A stretch of 64,000 nucleotides of DNA from Arctic95D-9 sp035967665 (lineage in GTDB: Bacteria; Verrucomicrobiota; Verrucomicrobiia; Verrucomicrobiales; DEV007): NCBI GenBank assembly GCA_035967665.1, contig JAYWLB010000112.1, positions 124,001 to 188,000 of the forward strand. The letters are read 5' to 3'. Position numbers and translations under genes: made by a program. Under the pieces are notes generated by a model. It did no database searches. It saw only the letters and a program-made list of their open reading frames with translations, and was not told the DNA's origin. Below are positions 52,923 through 61,000 of this stretch, piece by piece (position 1 is the stretch's first letter; every line of letters starts with the position of its first letter).

Positions 52923-53363
52923 CTACTTGAGCTCCTGTCCGTGGAAGATAGCCCAGTCGTCGAGGTTGTTGAGATTGACGGCGTCTTTGACAGTTCCGTC
53001 GTCGTCGCGTCCGGCTGCTTCGAGGATCTCGGCGCGGGTTCCGTCGTCGTGGATGTAGCCTTTAATCGCTGCATTCAGTTTATCAACGGCGTCCTGGTCG
53101 AGTGATCCGCCTTTTTGCTGAAGAATCCAGTTTTCGAGCTCGATGTAGCTTGGCTTGGAATCGGCGATGTAGCTTTCGAAGTCACCTTTGTCGATGCCGA
53201 GACCGTCGAGAACCATCTGGTCGTAGCCCGCTCCGATAGCAGGGTAGTCGGAATGGAGTTTTCCCGCTGCACCGAGTGAAGCTTTAAGCCAGAGGCGTGG
53301 AAGGTGGAGGACGCCGAGGGGGCCGGCGGTGCCGGAGCTGATAAGTGGAACAATATTGCTCAT
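52923..53363 (-). CDS. DUF5069-like protein
   Basis: This 146-residue protein appears to be a DUF5069 member (recalled from PVC genomes). It opens VPLISSGTAGPLGVLHLPRLW, which is the conserved start of the family, and contains GYDQMVLDGLGIDKGDFESYI and ends with DDWAIFHGQELK. There is no signal peptide or known catalytic motif. The gene is upstream of fabV on the same strand with a terminator in between, so the two are linked in position but probably separately transcribed. The function is unknown. Confidence 0.7.
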   Translation of the reverse strand: MSNIVPLISSGTAGPLGVLHLPRLWLKASLGAAGKLHSDYPAIGAGYDQMVLDGLGIDKGDFESYIADSKPSYIELENWILQQKGGSLDQDAVDKLNAAIKGYIHDDGTRAEILEAAGRDDDGTVKDAVNLNNLDDWAIFHGQELK

Positions 53364-53505
53364 AGTAATTTGAATCAGGAATTTTGACGGAGCGCGTGCC
53401 CGGTCATGTGTAGGAGGGGAGAATACGGGGAGCGGTAATCGACTTCAATGCTTTTCCGCACCTGATCCCGTGCCGGAATTTTCACTTTTTTAGCGTAAGG
53501 CGTGC

Positions 53506-53535
53506 TTGAGGTGGGTGCGCTGTTCGTCGTATCAT
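53506..53535 (+). promoter_or_regulatory. Promoter candidate giving a near-leaderless transcript
   Basis: TTGAGG (53506-53511) and TATCAT (53530-53535) are separated by 18 bp; the start codon is at 53546, so transcription would begin only a few bases before it. Confidence 0.4.
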
Positions 53536-53545
53536 CCTTCCTTAT

Positions 53546-54304
53546 ATGAAAATCGATTTCGCCGCTTCGTTTAAGGATCTCTTTTCCACGGAAAAGAAAT
53601 GGATGACCGTCCTTGGTCTCTCCGTCAGCATGCTAATTCCTGTTGTGGGACCGCTCGTTGCGATCGGTTATCTGATGCGGAGATTTGCGAGAGTTCGCAA
53701 CGGCAGGCCGGCTGAAGATTTTGATTTCAACAATTTCGGTGAGTATCTCCAAATCGGTCTCTGGCCGTTTTTATGTTCGATAGTGGCTACGGTCGTTTTC
53801 CTGCCGGTGATCTTTGTTTGTGCGATTCCGATGTCGCTCGGGCCGATGCTGGCGCAGGATAATCAGGGGCTTGCAATTGCGATTAGCATTGTCGGCTTTG
53901 TTCTCTATCTCGTTGCTCTTTTTCTGCTCATGATGGTGACTTATCCGGTTATGCTGCGATCCGGACTGATGATGGATTTCAAGAGTGGCTTCTCGAAGTC
54001 GTTTATTCTCAGTTTTATGAAAAAGGTCGGAATGAGCCTCGTCGGTTATCTTCTGCTGGTTTCCATCATCGCAGTGCCTCTCATTCTGATCGGTTACGTT
54101 GCCTTGTTTGTCGGAGCAATTGTGGTAGCGGCAGGACTGCAGTTTGTGATGCTGCATCTTATCTTCCAGCATTACGACCTCTACCTTGAGCGTGGCGGTG
54201 AAGTGATTGAAGTGAACCCGGAGTTGATCAAGGATTATGGCAATCCTCCGCTTCCCAATGCGAATACACCTCCGCCTGTTGATCAGGCCGGTGCAAGTGA
54301 GTGA
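53546..54304 (+). CDS. DUF4013-family membrane protein
   Basis: This 252-residue membrane protein has the opening FKDLFSTEKKWMTVLGLSV and GPLVAIGYLMRRFARVRNGR (residues ~35-54), which is the DUF4013 start. About six hydrophobic segments follow, then a DLYLERGGEVIEVNPELIKDYG stretch and a Pro-rich tail. The family is found in many archaea and PVC bacteria and has no established function. The gene is divergent from the DUF5069 gene, with a promoter-like sequence just upstream. Confidence 0.8.
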   Translation: MKIDFAASFKDLFSTEKKWMTVLGLSVSMLIPVVGPLVAIGYLMRRFARVRNGRPAEDFDFNNFGEYLQIGLWPFLCSIVATVVFLPVIFVCAIPMSLGPMLAQDNQGLAIAISIVGFVLYLVALFLLMMVTYPVMLRSGLMMDFKSGFSKSFILSFMKKVGMSLVGYLLLVSIIAVPLILIGYVALFVGAIVVAAGLQFVMLHLIFQHYDLYLERGGEVIEVNPELIKDYGNPPLPNANTPPPVDQAGASE

Positions 54305-54389
54305 TCCGAAGGCGCCGTGAAGTTCCCGCCCCGGGGAGCCCTTCGTGTCGCCGGTTTTGTGCGCCGCTTGGAGCAGGGGCGGCGGGAAA

Positions 54390-54785
54390 TCATTGTTTCG
54401 TGGAAACGTCGGTGGGCTTTCCGGCGCTGATCCAACCGGAGATTCCGGCGGGAAGATGTTTCACGTTGTGGTAGCCGAGCTGTCGAACCGCAACGGCTGC
54501 AGCGAGGTAGGCTTCGCAGGACGGGCTGCCGCAGTATACGACGATCAACCTGTCTTTGTTGTCGCCCAACACGGCGGGAAGGTTTTCTTCGTTTGCCCGG
54601 AAATCGATTGCTCCGGGGAGATGGCCCTTCGCGAAATATTTTGATCCGTTCACGTCGAGCAGGATCGCGCTCTTGGCCTCGATGATGGATTCCATCTCAG
54701 CGATACTGACTTCGGGGATTTTCTCGTCAGCACTGAGGATCGTGAGTGCACTGACAAAAAGAAAGACGAGGGCGGGAATTTTCAT
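54390..54785 (-). CDS. Secreted rhodanese-domain protein
   Basis: This 131-residue protein has a signal peptide (~20 residues) and one rhodanese domain: ILLDVNGSKYFAKGHLPGAIDFRANEENL, then LIVVYCGSPSCEAYLAAAVAVRQLGY. The loop Cys in YCGSPSCE corresponds to the persulfide-forming residue. The two candidate starts differ by five codons; the second gives a better signal peptide. Rhodaneses move sulfur or bind phosphatase substrates; here a periplasmic location is likely. It follows the small secreted protein gene, with a terminator between them. Confidence 0.82.
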   Translation of the reverse strand: MKIPALVFLFVSALTILSADEKIPEVSIAEMESIIEAKSAILLDVNGSKYFAKGHLPGAIDFRANEENLPAVLGDNKDRLIVVYCGSPSCEAYLAAAVAVRQLGYHNVKHLPAGISGWISAGKPTDVSTKQ

Positions 54786-54819
54786 CGGTATTGCTTTCAT
54801 CGGTATTGAAAGGTGGATA

Positions 54820-54851
54820 CAAAAACACCCAACGGTCTCCCGCCGGGTGTC
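54820..54851 (-). terminator. Intrinsic terminator
   Basis: ACACCC (54825-54830) pairs with GGGTGT (54845-54850), and additional inner pairs extend it. On the minus strand TTTTG follows. It ends the transcript of the small secreted protein gene at 54893. Confidence 0.6.
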
Positions 54852-54892
54852 TTCGAAATAGTTAACAGCAGGTCATGCTGTCGACGGAAGGG

Positions 54893-55177
54893 TTAGCTTG
54901 CCTTCGCAACTGTGACTGAATCAGCCTTGTTGTGCTCGTGCACCACTTCGATTTTCTTGCCGTCGAGATCGTCGATGGAAGCTTCTTTGCCCTCGGCGTC
55001 AGTGATCTTCGTAGTCGCCTGAAGTTTGATTCCCTTGTCGACGCCTTCAACGCTGAGAACTTTATCATCCTCGTTGTATTCGAAGGTGCCGGTAACAGTC
55101 GTCTTTTTGCCGCAGCCTGCGTAGACTGAGCCTGCCGCGAATACGATCGCGACCATGATTGCGATGAATTGTTTCAT
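54893..55177 (-). CDS. Small secreted protein, unknown
   Basis: This 94-residue protein has a signal peptide of ~19 residues. A GCGKK stretch follows directly, then a beta-rich region (VTGTFEYNEDDKVLSVEG, LQATTKITDAEGKEASIDDLDGKKIEVVHEH). I recognise no family; the strand pattern suggests a compact beta domain, perhaps metal binding given the paired Cys. The start is set by the signal peptide. It is divergent from the next secreted protein gene and is followed by a terminator. Confidence 0.65.
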   Translation of the reverse strand: MKQFIAIMVAIVFAAGSVYAGCGKKTTVTGTFEYNEDDKVLSVEGVDKGIKLQATTKITDAEGKEASIDDLDGKKIEVVHEHNKADSVTVAKAS

Positions 55178-55277
55178 AGTATTGTTTTGGTGTAATTTCG
55201 TAATCTCAAAGGAAGTCTTTGAAACTGACACTATTAAACTGGATTTTCAGATTCAAATGCAAGAGAATTATCGGGCG

Positions 55278-55892
55278 ATGAATGCTGTAATGAGAGATCT
55301 GTTTTTTTCAGCAAAGAGGGTTTTGCTGCTCTGCGGAGTGCTGCTGTGTGCTTCACTTTCCCATGCCCACCCTCTTCCCGAAATTCCGGTCTGGGCGTTT
55401 TTTGAAGCGGATGGAACCACTCGGATCGAAATCGAGGTCGATCCGCGGTGCTTTGAGAAAGATCCGGAGAAGGAGCTCTACATGCTGAATTGGTACTTGC
55501 AGCGCTGTGACGGAGAGGAAAAAAAGGAAATGCTCGAAGCGGCCAAAACGTTCATTCCCACACGGATCAAGATGCTCTTTGATTCTCCCGAGGGAATTCC
55601 CGAGCCGGTCTTTACCTGCTCTTTTACGAAACTGGGCGGAGAACCGTTAAAGAAAATGGACGATCCCGTCGTGATTCGTGCGGTATGGAAAACGAGGATT
55701 CCTGAGTCGGCGAAGACCTACCAGGTGAAGGCGAAGGGAGTCGGAATTTTCAGCGTTATCTTTCTGAATCACATCAATGACCGGGCCGTCCCGAGAATTC
55801 AGACCCTGTTTCCGGGGGAAGAGAGCTACGTCCTTGAGTTGCCTCAGCTCACGGCGAAAGCAGAGACTCAACAGGGTAAGGTCGGAGAGTGA
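55278..55892 (+). CDS. Secreted protein of unknown function
   Basis: This ~204-residue protein has a signal peptide (residues ~1-29) ending at HAHPLPEIP. The mature part is a beta-rich region (WAFFEADGTTRIEIEVDPRCF, VIRAVWKTRIPESAKTYQVKAKG) with an alpha segment rich in Glu/Lys. The start could be 55278 or 55290. The HAHP opening recalls the outer domain of HupE/UreJ-type proteins, but no membrane part follows, so that link is weak. It is followed by a small lipoprotein gene on the same strand. Confidence 0.6.
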   Translation: MNAVMRDLFFSAKRVLLLCGVLLCASLSHAHPLPEIPVWAFFEADGTTRIEIEVDPRCFEKDPEKELYMLNWYLQRCDGEEKKEMLEAAKTFIPTRIKMLFDSPEGIPEPVFTCSFTKLGGEPLKKMDDPVVIRAVWKTRIPESAKTYQVKAKGVGIFSVIFLNHINDRAVPRIQTLFPGEESYVLELPQLTAKAETQQGKVGE

Positions 55893-55953
55893 ACCCTCTC
55901 GGGTTTTGGAATCTTTCGATTGCCTTTGATTTCGTTTTCTCCAAAGTCATTTC

Positions 55954-56196
55954 ATGAATCGTCTTCTCCTTCTTATTTCCGGTTTTCTTGCTGTATCCCT
56001 CTTGGCCTCGGGCTGTGCTTTTTCCAAAAAGGAAGACACGCTTGAAGGGGCAATGCAGAAGCAGGATGCCTGGCTCGAAAAACAGATTCAGAAATCGGAG
56101 CGGCGAGGCGCGTCATTTGATGAAAAGTGGGAGAATTACACGAAGAAGCAGGATGAGAAGTATCACGCCTGGATGAACAAAGTAATGGACGATTGA
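55954..56196 (+). CDS. Small lipoprotein
   Basis: This 80-residue lipoprotein has a signal with lipobox LASGC (Cys ~21). The mature part is charged and helix-forming (QDAWLEKQIQKSERRGASFDEKW), ending in MNKVMDD. It has no recognised domain. It is located between the secreted protein gene and the convergent metalloprotease gene. Confidence 0.65.
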   Translation: MNRLLLLISGFLAVSLLASGCAFSKKEDTLEGAMQKQDAWLEKQIQKSERRGASFDEKWENYTKKQDEKYHAWMNKVMDD

Positions 56197-56220
56197 TTGG
56201 GGCGCCTGTCCTCCGGGGCT

Positions 56221-57564
56221 TCAAAATTCCAGTCGCTTGCCGGCGATGTGGTAGCACTGGAATACGTCGGCATGAGGTGTTTTGGAGGGAAAGGCGATTT
56301 TCACCTCACTGGAGCTTCCTGTGGCCACGAAAAAGAAAAGGCTTCCGCTGACTGGTGTGAGATTCTCTCCTTCGTATTGGACGATAATCCGGTCGGGAGT
56401 TTCTCCGTCAGCGAGTTGGCCGGGAGGCCAGCTGACCGCGTAGCGTTTCCCTTTCTCTGTCGGAAAGCGCAGGCTTAAGGCCCGTTCGTTAATCGCCCTG
56501 ACTGTTGCTGGAATTTCCTCCGGAACCGGTGCAACCCAGAAGCGGTTTCCCGGTGGTTTTGTATTGTACCCGATGATTCGGCCGGGTATCATGGAGAAGT
56601 GATTGTCCGTGATTTTGCGGGCTGCCACCTGTGCGGCTGCAAAAGGACTGCGGCCGTCAAATCGAATCAGAATGTCGGCCTCGTCGTCCACTCCGATATA
56701 CTTGAGTTCAATGATGTAGTCGTCGGAGGTGCCCTGGATTTCATCAAGACCGCTCATCGCGAAGCGGATCCCCGCGACGTCGTCTGCGCCGAGAGCGCGT
56801 CTTACCTGGCCGGGTTTGAGGCTGCCGCCGGTAACCATGAGTGCCTCAATGTTTTCCAGCTCAAACTCATCGGAGACTGCGACCATTCGATCGCCCATTG
56901 CCGAAAAGGTTGAGCCTGAAGGGAGATCGGCGGGCTCCCGACTGTAAGTAGTGGAGTCGTAGACGCCGTCTTCCGGAAGGGTGAAAGGATTGTTGTCGGC
57001 CCGTTTGAAGTAGCTCAGGTTTACGTCATCGCCCCGAACATCATCGCGGGTTCCGCCGACGCCGTCGGGCCCGGGATCGAGATCAAATTTCCCGTTCGGC
57101 CCCGGTGTGGAGGCGGTGTATTTTTTACCTCCCGTCGGGGTTCCCGGTGGAGGCGAGAGGGCGGGATGCGCGAGGCCGAGGCAGTGCCCCATTTCGTGGA
57201 CCATCGTTCCGAAGATATCAGTGCCGCCCTCTGCGGGGACTTCGATGGAGGGACTCAGCGAGCTGGAGGCGACGAGAAGATCATTCCAAATCTCGACCGC
57301 CTGCGTGAGTGTGAAGTTCAAGTCCGGTTCGAGATCCTTGAAGTCGGAATGCAAGGCCACCGTTATAGTCAGGGTGCTCTCTTTTCCGCTGTAGCCGGCA
57401 GGATGGACGATGGTCTCCGCCGGCTGTCGCTTCCCGGCCATCACGTAGGTGAAGGCAAATGTTGTTACCGGTTGCAGGAAAAGTGCGATGGTCAGGGTGA
57501 CGGCTGTGAACAGTTGAGTTTGTTTCTGACTGTCAGGCAGGTGCAGGGATTCGCGGCGCGTCAT
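56221..57564 (-). CDS. Secreted zinc metalloprotease (matrixin-type HExxHxxGxxH)
   Basis: This 447-residue exported protein has a signal peptide of ~37 residues. GTMVHEMGHCLGLAHP is the metzincin zinc site HExxHxxGxxH with a Glu base. A Met-turn is likely in FSAMGD. The segment FDLDPGPDGVGGTRDDVRGDD looks like a Ca-binding loop. The last ~100 residues form a beta-rich domain of a kind common after verrucomicrobial secreted proteins. A further upstream ATG (57636) exists, but a terminator at 57672-57703 precludes starts before it. Substrate unknown. Confidence 0.85.
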   Translation of the reverse strand: MTRRESLHLPDSQKQTQLFTAVTLTIALFLQPVTTFAFTYVMAGKRQPAETIVHPAGYSGKESTLTITVALHSDFKDLEPDLNFTLTQAVEIWNDLLVASSSLSPSIEVPAEGGTDIFGTMVHEMGHCLGLAHPALSPPPGTPTGGKKYTASTPGPNGKFDLDPGPDGVGGTRDDVRGDDVNLSYFKRADNNPFTLPEDGVYDSTTYSREPADLPSGSTFSAMGDRMVAVSDEFELENIEALMVTGGSLKPGQVRRALGADDVAGIRFAMSGLDEIQGTSDDYIIELKYIGVDDEADILIRFDGRSPFAAAQVAARKITDNHFSMIPGRIIGYNTKPPGNRFWVAPVPEEIPATVRAINERALSLRFPTEKGKRYAVSWPPGQLADGETPDRIIVQYEGENLTPVSGSLFFFVATGSSSEVKIAFPSKTPHADVFQCYHIAGKRLEF

Positions 57565-57671
57565 GAGTGATTTCGGGTTGGTTGCGGATTGGGTGTGTCT
57601 GACAGTGAAGGGGAGGGAGGGGATTGGTTCAATCATTGAAATCTCCAAATTGGAAGCGACTAACCGGGCAC

Positions 57672-57703
57672 AAAAAAACGACACCCGGTAAGGAGTGTCG
57701 TTT
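57672..57703. terminator. Intrinsic terminator after the RRM gene
   Basis: AAACGACAC (57676-57684) pairs with GTGTCGTTT (57695-57703) as a perfect 9-bp stem. A T-run (57672-57678 on the minus strand) follows the RRM gene, so it ends that transcript before the metalloprotease gene. Confidence 0.75.
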
Positions 57704-57749
57704 CCGTGTAAAAGATATTTCCGGAGAAACTCTTTTGTGAACAAGCAGA

Positions 57750-57992
57750 CTAGCGTGGCTGTGCTTCGTTCACCTTGAGGGTGCGTCCTCCGAAATCCTT
57801 GCCGTGGATGGCCTCAATCGCTGAGTTCATCGCCTCGTTGGAATCCATCGTCACGAATGCAAATCCGCGGACACGTCCTGTGTCACGATCGGTCGGCATG
57901 TGCACATCAGTCACCTGACCGTGCTCGCTGAAGAGGGTTTCGAGTTCTTGTTTAGTCGTGTCGAACGACAGGTTACCTACGTACATTTTCAT
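57750..57992 (-). CDS. Small RNA-binding protein (single RRM)
   Basis: This 80-residue protein is one RRM domain: RNP2 is MYVGNL (residues ~3-8), and RNP1 is RGFAFVTM (~43-50). FSEHGQVTDVHM links them. Such single-RRM proteins resemble the cold-inducible RNA-binding proteins of cyanobacteria and other bacteria. The ATG at 57992 starts directly before RNP2; a longer start at 58001 is possible. A terminator-like hairpin lies in its leader at 58041-58068, suggesting regulation by attenuation. Confidence 0.9.
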   Translation of the reverse strand: MKMYVGNLSFDTTKQELETLFSEHGQVTDVHMPTDRDTGRVRGFAFVTMDSNEAMNSAIEAIHGKDFGGRTLKVNEAQPR

Positions 57993-58040
57993 AATAATCA
58001 ATCGGCTCAGGCAAAGCGTTTCTTCGAGAACGTGTTCCTC

Positions 58041-58068
58041 AAAAAAGGGTTTTCGGAGAGCGTCCGAA
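58041..58068 (-). terminator. Hairpin with T-run in the RRM leader
   Basis: TTCGGA (58052-58057) pairs with TCCGAA (58063-58068) with a 5-nt loop. On the minus strand the hairpin is followed by a spacer and TTTTTT (58041-58046). It lies ~50 nt before the RRM start codon, so it may act as an attenuator. Confidence 0.5.
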
Positions 58069-58223
58069 ACATGAGAGACGGGCTGGCAATCTTAAGACCT
58101 GTTTGTTGCCAAGCTTTGAACCGCCGTAGTTATCGGCTTCTTTAGGGGGAATAGCGAATCCTATTTCGATTGATTTGCGGCAGGGGTATTAGAGATTCCG
58201 GCCGCGGAGGGGCGCAACATTCG

Positions 58224-58259
58224 CAAAACACGCGGGCTGCGCGATCCTCTTTTCCCGCG
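58224..58259 (-). terminator. Probable terminator after the isomerase gene
   Basis: CGCGGG (58231-58236) pairs with CCCGCG (58254-58259), followed on the minus strand by TGTTTTG. The loop is long (17 nt), so confidence is moderate. Confidence 0.4.
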
Positions 58260-58296
58260 CCCACCGGAATCCGGCCACAGGGCTCCGGAGTTTGAA

Positions 58297-59115
58297 TTAA
58301 ACTCTCCCCTCGATTTCCCGCATGTAGCTGAAACTGCTTTCGCAGATGTGCTCGATGCCGGGTTTGTAGTCGAAGACTTCAACGCTGACCCAATCCTGAT
58401 AGTCGATCTCTTTGAGCGCGGCGAAGATGGGATCGAATTCGATATCGCCCATGCCGGGACCGAGGAGGTTCGCATCGTTGGCATGGAAGTGGGCGACCCA
58501 GTCTTTGCTTTCGCGGATGATCTGAGCGAACGGCTTCTCTTCACTGGACATCGCTTTGACGTCGAGGTGGAGGCGGCAGTTCGGTGAGTCCACCATTTTT
58601 GCGAGTTCGATACCGCTGGCAGCGGTGTTGAGAAAATCACCTTCTCCCGGGCCAAGAGGCTCAAGGGCGAGAGTAACGCCGCAGTCTTCGAGGACCGGCA
58701 TCGCTGAGCGAATCGCTTCGGCGGCAAAGGCCATGCCCTGTTCGTGTGAGATCCCCGGGAGGAGATTTCGTTGCTGGGGGGAACCGAGAACCATGATGGA
58801 TCCATCGAGGTCCCGGCAGAGGCGGGCAAGCTCGGCGAGGTATTCGCCGGTGGATTTGCGAACCGCCTCGTCGGGTGTCGTGAGGTAGTAACCTTCGGTT
58901 TTGGCTAGGAGCCAATGAAGACCTACGCACTCAAGCCCGGCGTCTTTAATCTGTTGTTTGACGGTTGCCCGCTGTTCCGCACTGACGTCGCGGGCATCGG
59001 AAGCCATCGTGAAAGGCGCGATCTCGATGCCGGTGTATCCGACCTCGCGGGCATACTGAAATGCCTTTTCGAAAGGCCAGTCCTGAAATGTCTCGTTGCA
59101 GATTGCGTACTTCAT
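58297..59115 (-). CDS. Sugar phosphate isomerase/epimerase (xylose isomerase-like TIM barrel)
   Basis: This 272-residue TIM-barrel protein starts MKYAICNETF and carries GYTGIEIAPF, LECVGLHWLLA, MVLGSPQQRN, TLALEPLGPGEGDFLNT, LHLDVKAM and HFHANDANLLGPGMGD. The Glu, Asp and His of these blocks are the metal and catalytic residues of the AP-endonuclease-2/xylose-isomerase-like family. These enzymes isomerise or epimerise sugars, keto-sugars or inosose. The longer frame upstream is not used, since the family begins as here. It follows the helicase gene by 31 bp. Confidence 0.88.
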   Translation of the reverse strand: MKYAICNETFQDWPFEKAFQYAREVGYTGIEIAPFTMASDARDVSAEQRATVKQQIKDAGLECVGLHWLLAKTEGYYLTTPDEAVRKSTGEYLAELARLCRDLDGSIMVLGSPQQRNLLPGISHEQGMAFAAEAIRSAMPVLEDCGVTLALEPLGPGEGDFLNTAASGIELAKMVDSPNCRLHLDVKAMSSEEKPFAQIIRESKDWVAHFHANDANLLGPGMGDIEFDPIFAALKEIDYQDWVSVEVFDYKPGIEHICESSFSYMREIEGRV

Positions 59116-59146
59116 CATCCTGAAAATAAGCGGTTCACATTTACGA

Positions 59147-60343
59147 CTAGCGGCGCTTCCGGCCCGGTGGGCGTTTGCGACGGAGCGGTGCTGCAGGACT
59201 GTCGTCGAGGAGTGCTGTGTAGTTGTAGTTAAATCCCTCGAGTTTGCGGCGTTCGATCTTCTGATCGACGAAGTGCTCAACGGCCGCTGCGTTTTCGAGC
59301 TCGTCGGCGGTGAGAATCGTGAAGGCATCACCTTCCTGCTGGGCGCGACCGGTCCGGCCGATACGGTGAACGTAATCTTCGGGGTTTTCAGGAACCCGGT
59401 AATTAATGACGTGGGTAACGCCTGAGACATCCAGTCCGCGGGCGGCGATGTCGGTTGCGACAATGATGTTGAAGGTGCCGTCGCGGAATCCCTGAAGTGC
59501 TTTGGTTCGATCACTCTGTTTGATGTCCGAGTGAAGGGCGACCGGGTTGGTGCCTTCGATGTCCTTGAGGCGGGCGAGGAGCTGATCGGCTTCCTTTTTC
59601 GTCCGCGTGAAAATCATGATGCTCTCGTACTTGGTTTTCTCGACGAGAGCGAGGATGAGATCGTCGCGCTGATCCATGCCCACAGGGTAGAAGGCGTGGC
59701 TCACAGTTTCAGCCGGCGAACGACGTCCGCCAACTTCGATGGAGATAGGATCGTTGAGTGCCCACTGTGCGAGGGTCTGGATCGCGGCCGGCATCGTTGC
59801 GGAGAAAAAGAGCGTCTGACGTCCTTTCGGGCACTGATCGATGATCTTCTTCACATCGGGAAGGAATCCCATGTCGAGCATGCGATCGACTTCGTCGAGG
59901 ACGAGATACTTCACTTCGCTGAGATCGAGATTGCCTTTCTCAAGGTGATCAAGAAGGCGTCCGGGAGTCGCGAGGATGACATCCGGCTTTGATTCGAGAG
60001 CTTCAATCTGGTGGCCGTATCCGACGCCGCCGTGAATGAGAACGACGTTCATTGGCTTGTAGTAGCCGAAAACGTTCATTTGATCTTCGACCTGTGCGGC
60101 GAGCTCGCGGGTGGGTTCGAGGACGAGCACCTGTGGCTTCGTTGCAGGCCCCAGCTTGCTGACGATGGGCAGGGAGAAGGCGGCAGTTTTACCGGTTCCG
60201 GTCTGAGATGCGCCGATGATATCGCGGCCGTTCAGGGCTTCGGGAATGGCTTGAGCCTGAATGGGAGTGGGTTCTTCGTATCCTGCACGGGTGACCGCGC
60301 GGAGAACCGGGCCTGATAGACCTAAATCTGCAAATGATGGCAT
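59147..60343 (-). CDS. DEAD-box RNA helicase with a DEVD motif II
   Basis: This 398-residue RhlE-type helicase has the Q-motif region (EPTPIQAQAIPEAL), motif I ASQTGTGKTAAFSL, PTRELA, TPGRLLDHL, motif III SAT, and motif VI YVHRIGRTGRA. Motif II reads LVLDEVDRMLDMGF, so the canonical DEAD is DEVD (Ala to Val). The DNA reads GAC GAA GTC GAT on the minus strand, so this is not a translation artefact. The C-terminus is short and basic (RRKRPPGRKRR). It probably remodels RNA, and is transcribed ahead of the isomerase gene. Confidence 0.92.
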   Translation of the reverse strand: MPSFADLGLSGPVLRAVTRAGYEEPTPIQAQAIPEALNGRDIIGASQTGTGKTAAFSLPIVSKLGPATKPQVLVLEPTRELAAQVEDQMNVFGYYKPMNVVLIHGGVGYGHQIEALESKPDVILATPGRLLDHLEKGNLDLSEVKYLVLDEVDRMLDMGFLPDVKKIIDQCPKGRQTLFFSATMPAAIQTLAQWALNDPISIEVGGRRSPAETVSHAFYPVGMDQRDDLILALVEKTKYESIMIFTRTKKEADQLLARLKDIEGTNPVALHSDIKQSDRTKALQGFRDGTFNIIVATDIAARGLDVSGVTHVINYRVPENPEDYVHRIGRTGRAQQEGDAFTILTADELENAAAVEHFVDQKIERRKLEGFNYNYTALLDDSPAAPLRRKRPPGRKRR

Positions 60344-60428
60344 CCCCGATCAACGCGGCTTAGGGCCTCGGTTTCAAGGGGAAATCGCGATGATTGAGAT
60401 GATTTTATCGTGATTCCGGCAAAGCGGC

Positions 60429-60896
60429 TCAATTTTTCCGCTTCGCCTTGCGGCCGGCGAGCTGATAATCGAGCGAAAGCTTCCCTGCTCCGCCGAGGGT
60501 GATTCCGATAAAAACAGCGAGATAAAGCACCAGTGCCTGCGGGTGCAGGAGGGGCGACAGATCGATGGGAGCGAGGAGAATGAACCCGGTGACTGCGGCA
60601 GCGATCAGTCCGTTGATACGGGAGAAAATGCCGAGAGCGATTGCGATGAGGGCAATTGCCATGATCGCAACCACCACCACGGTGAGTATATGGGGAAAAG
60701 GCAGGCCTTTGTCGGCAAGCTGTGTCACGAGGTCCCATTCCGTCTTGCTCCAGACAAAGTTAATGGCATGACGAATCTGCTCGTAGAACTGGTAGTAGAA
60801 AAATGCCAGCGCGGCAATGAAGCGGATCACGAAAAGCGCCACGTCGGGAGAGTGGGGTTTTTCGGGGCCGGTATCGGGCAGAGGTTGGAACGACAT
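60429..60896 (-). CDS. DoxX-like membrane protein
   Basis: This 155-residue membrane protein has four hydrophobic segments with VALFVIRFIAALAFFYYQFYEQI and GIFSRINGLIAAAVTGFILL near its ends, and a GGAGKLSLDYQLAGRK C-terminus. This pattern, four helices with a short basic tail, matches the DoxX family. Family members act in thiosulfate or quinone-linked redox or are of unknown role. The ATG at 60896 removes a longer unlikely N-terminus. It lies between the helicase and kinase genes on the same strand. Confidence 0.7.
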   Translation of the reverse strand: MSFQPLPDTGPEKPHSPDVALFVIRFIAALAFFYYQFYEQIRHAINFVWSKTEWDLVTQLADKGLPFPHILTVVVVAIMAIALIAIALGIFSRINGLIAAAVTGFILLAPIDLSPLLHPQALVLYLAVFIGITLGGAGKLSLDYQLAGRKAKRKN

Positions 60897-61000
60897 GGTG
60901 TAAGAGACGCGCGGGAATGCTGACTGAAACACGATGACGCACATTTTCGCAATGGAAAAGGTGGAGGAGGCGTGAAAACGAAACAGGTGAAAAGCCGACC

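Larger units (their letters stand above)
57993..58296. other. Leader/intergenic region of the RRM gene
   Basis: This 304-bp gap between the isomerase stop and the RRM start holds two hairpins (58041-58068 and 58224-58259) and no open frame I can support. It appears to contain the end of the isomerase transcript and the RRM leader. Confidence 0.5.

Noticed and set aside
57565..57744. Longer start for the metalloprotease
   Set aside because: The terminator at 57672-57703 lies inside the extended frame, so the start must be downstream of it; the ATG at 57564 gives a signal peptide close to the N-terminus.
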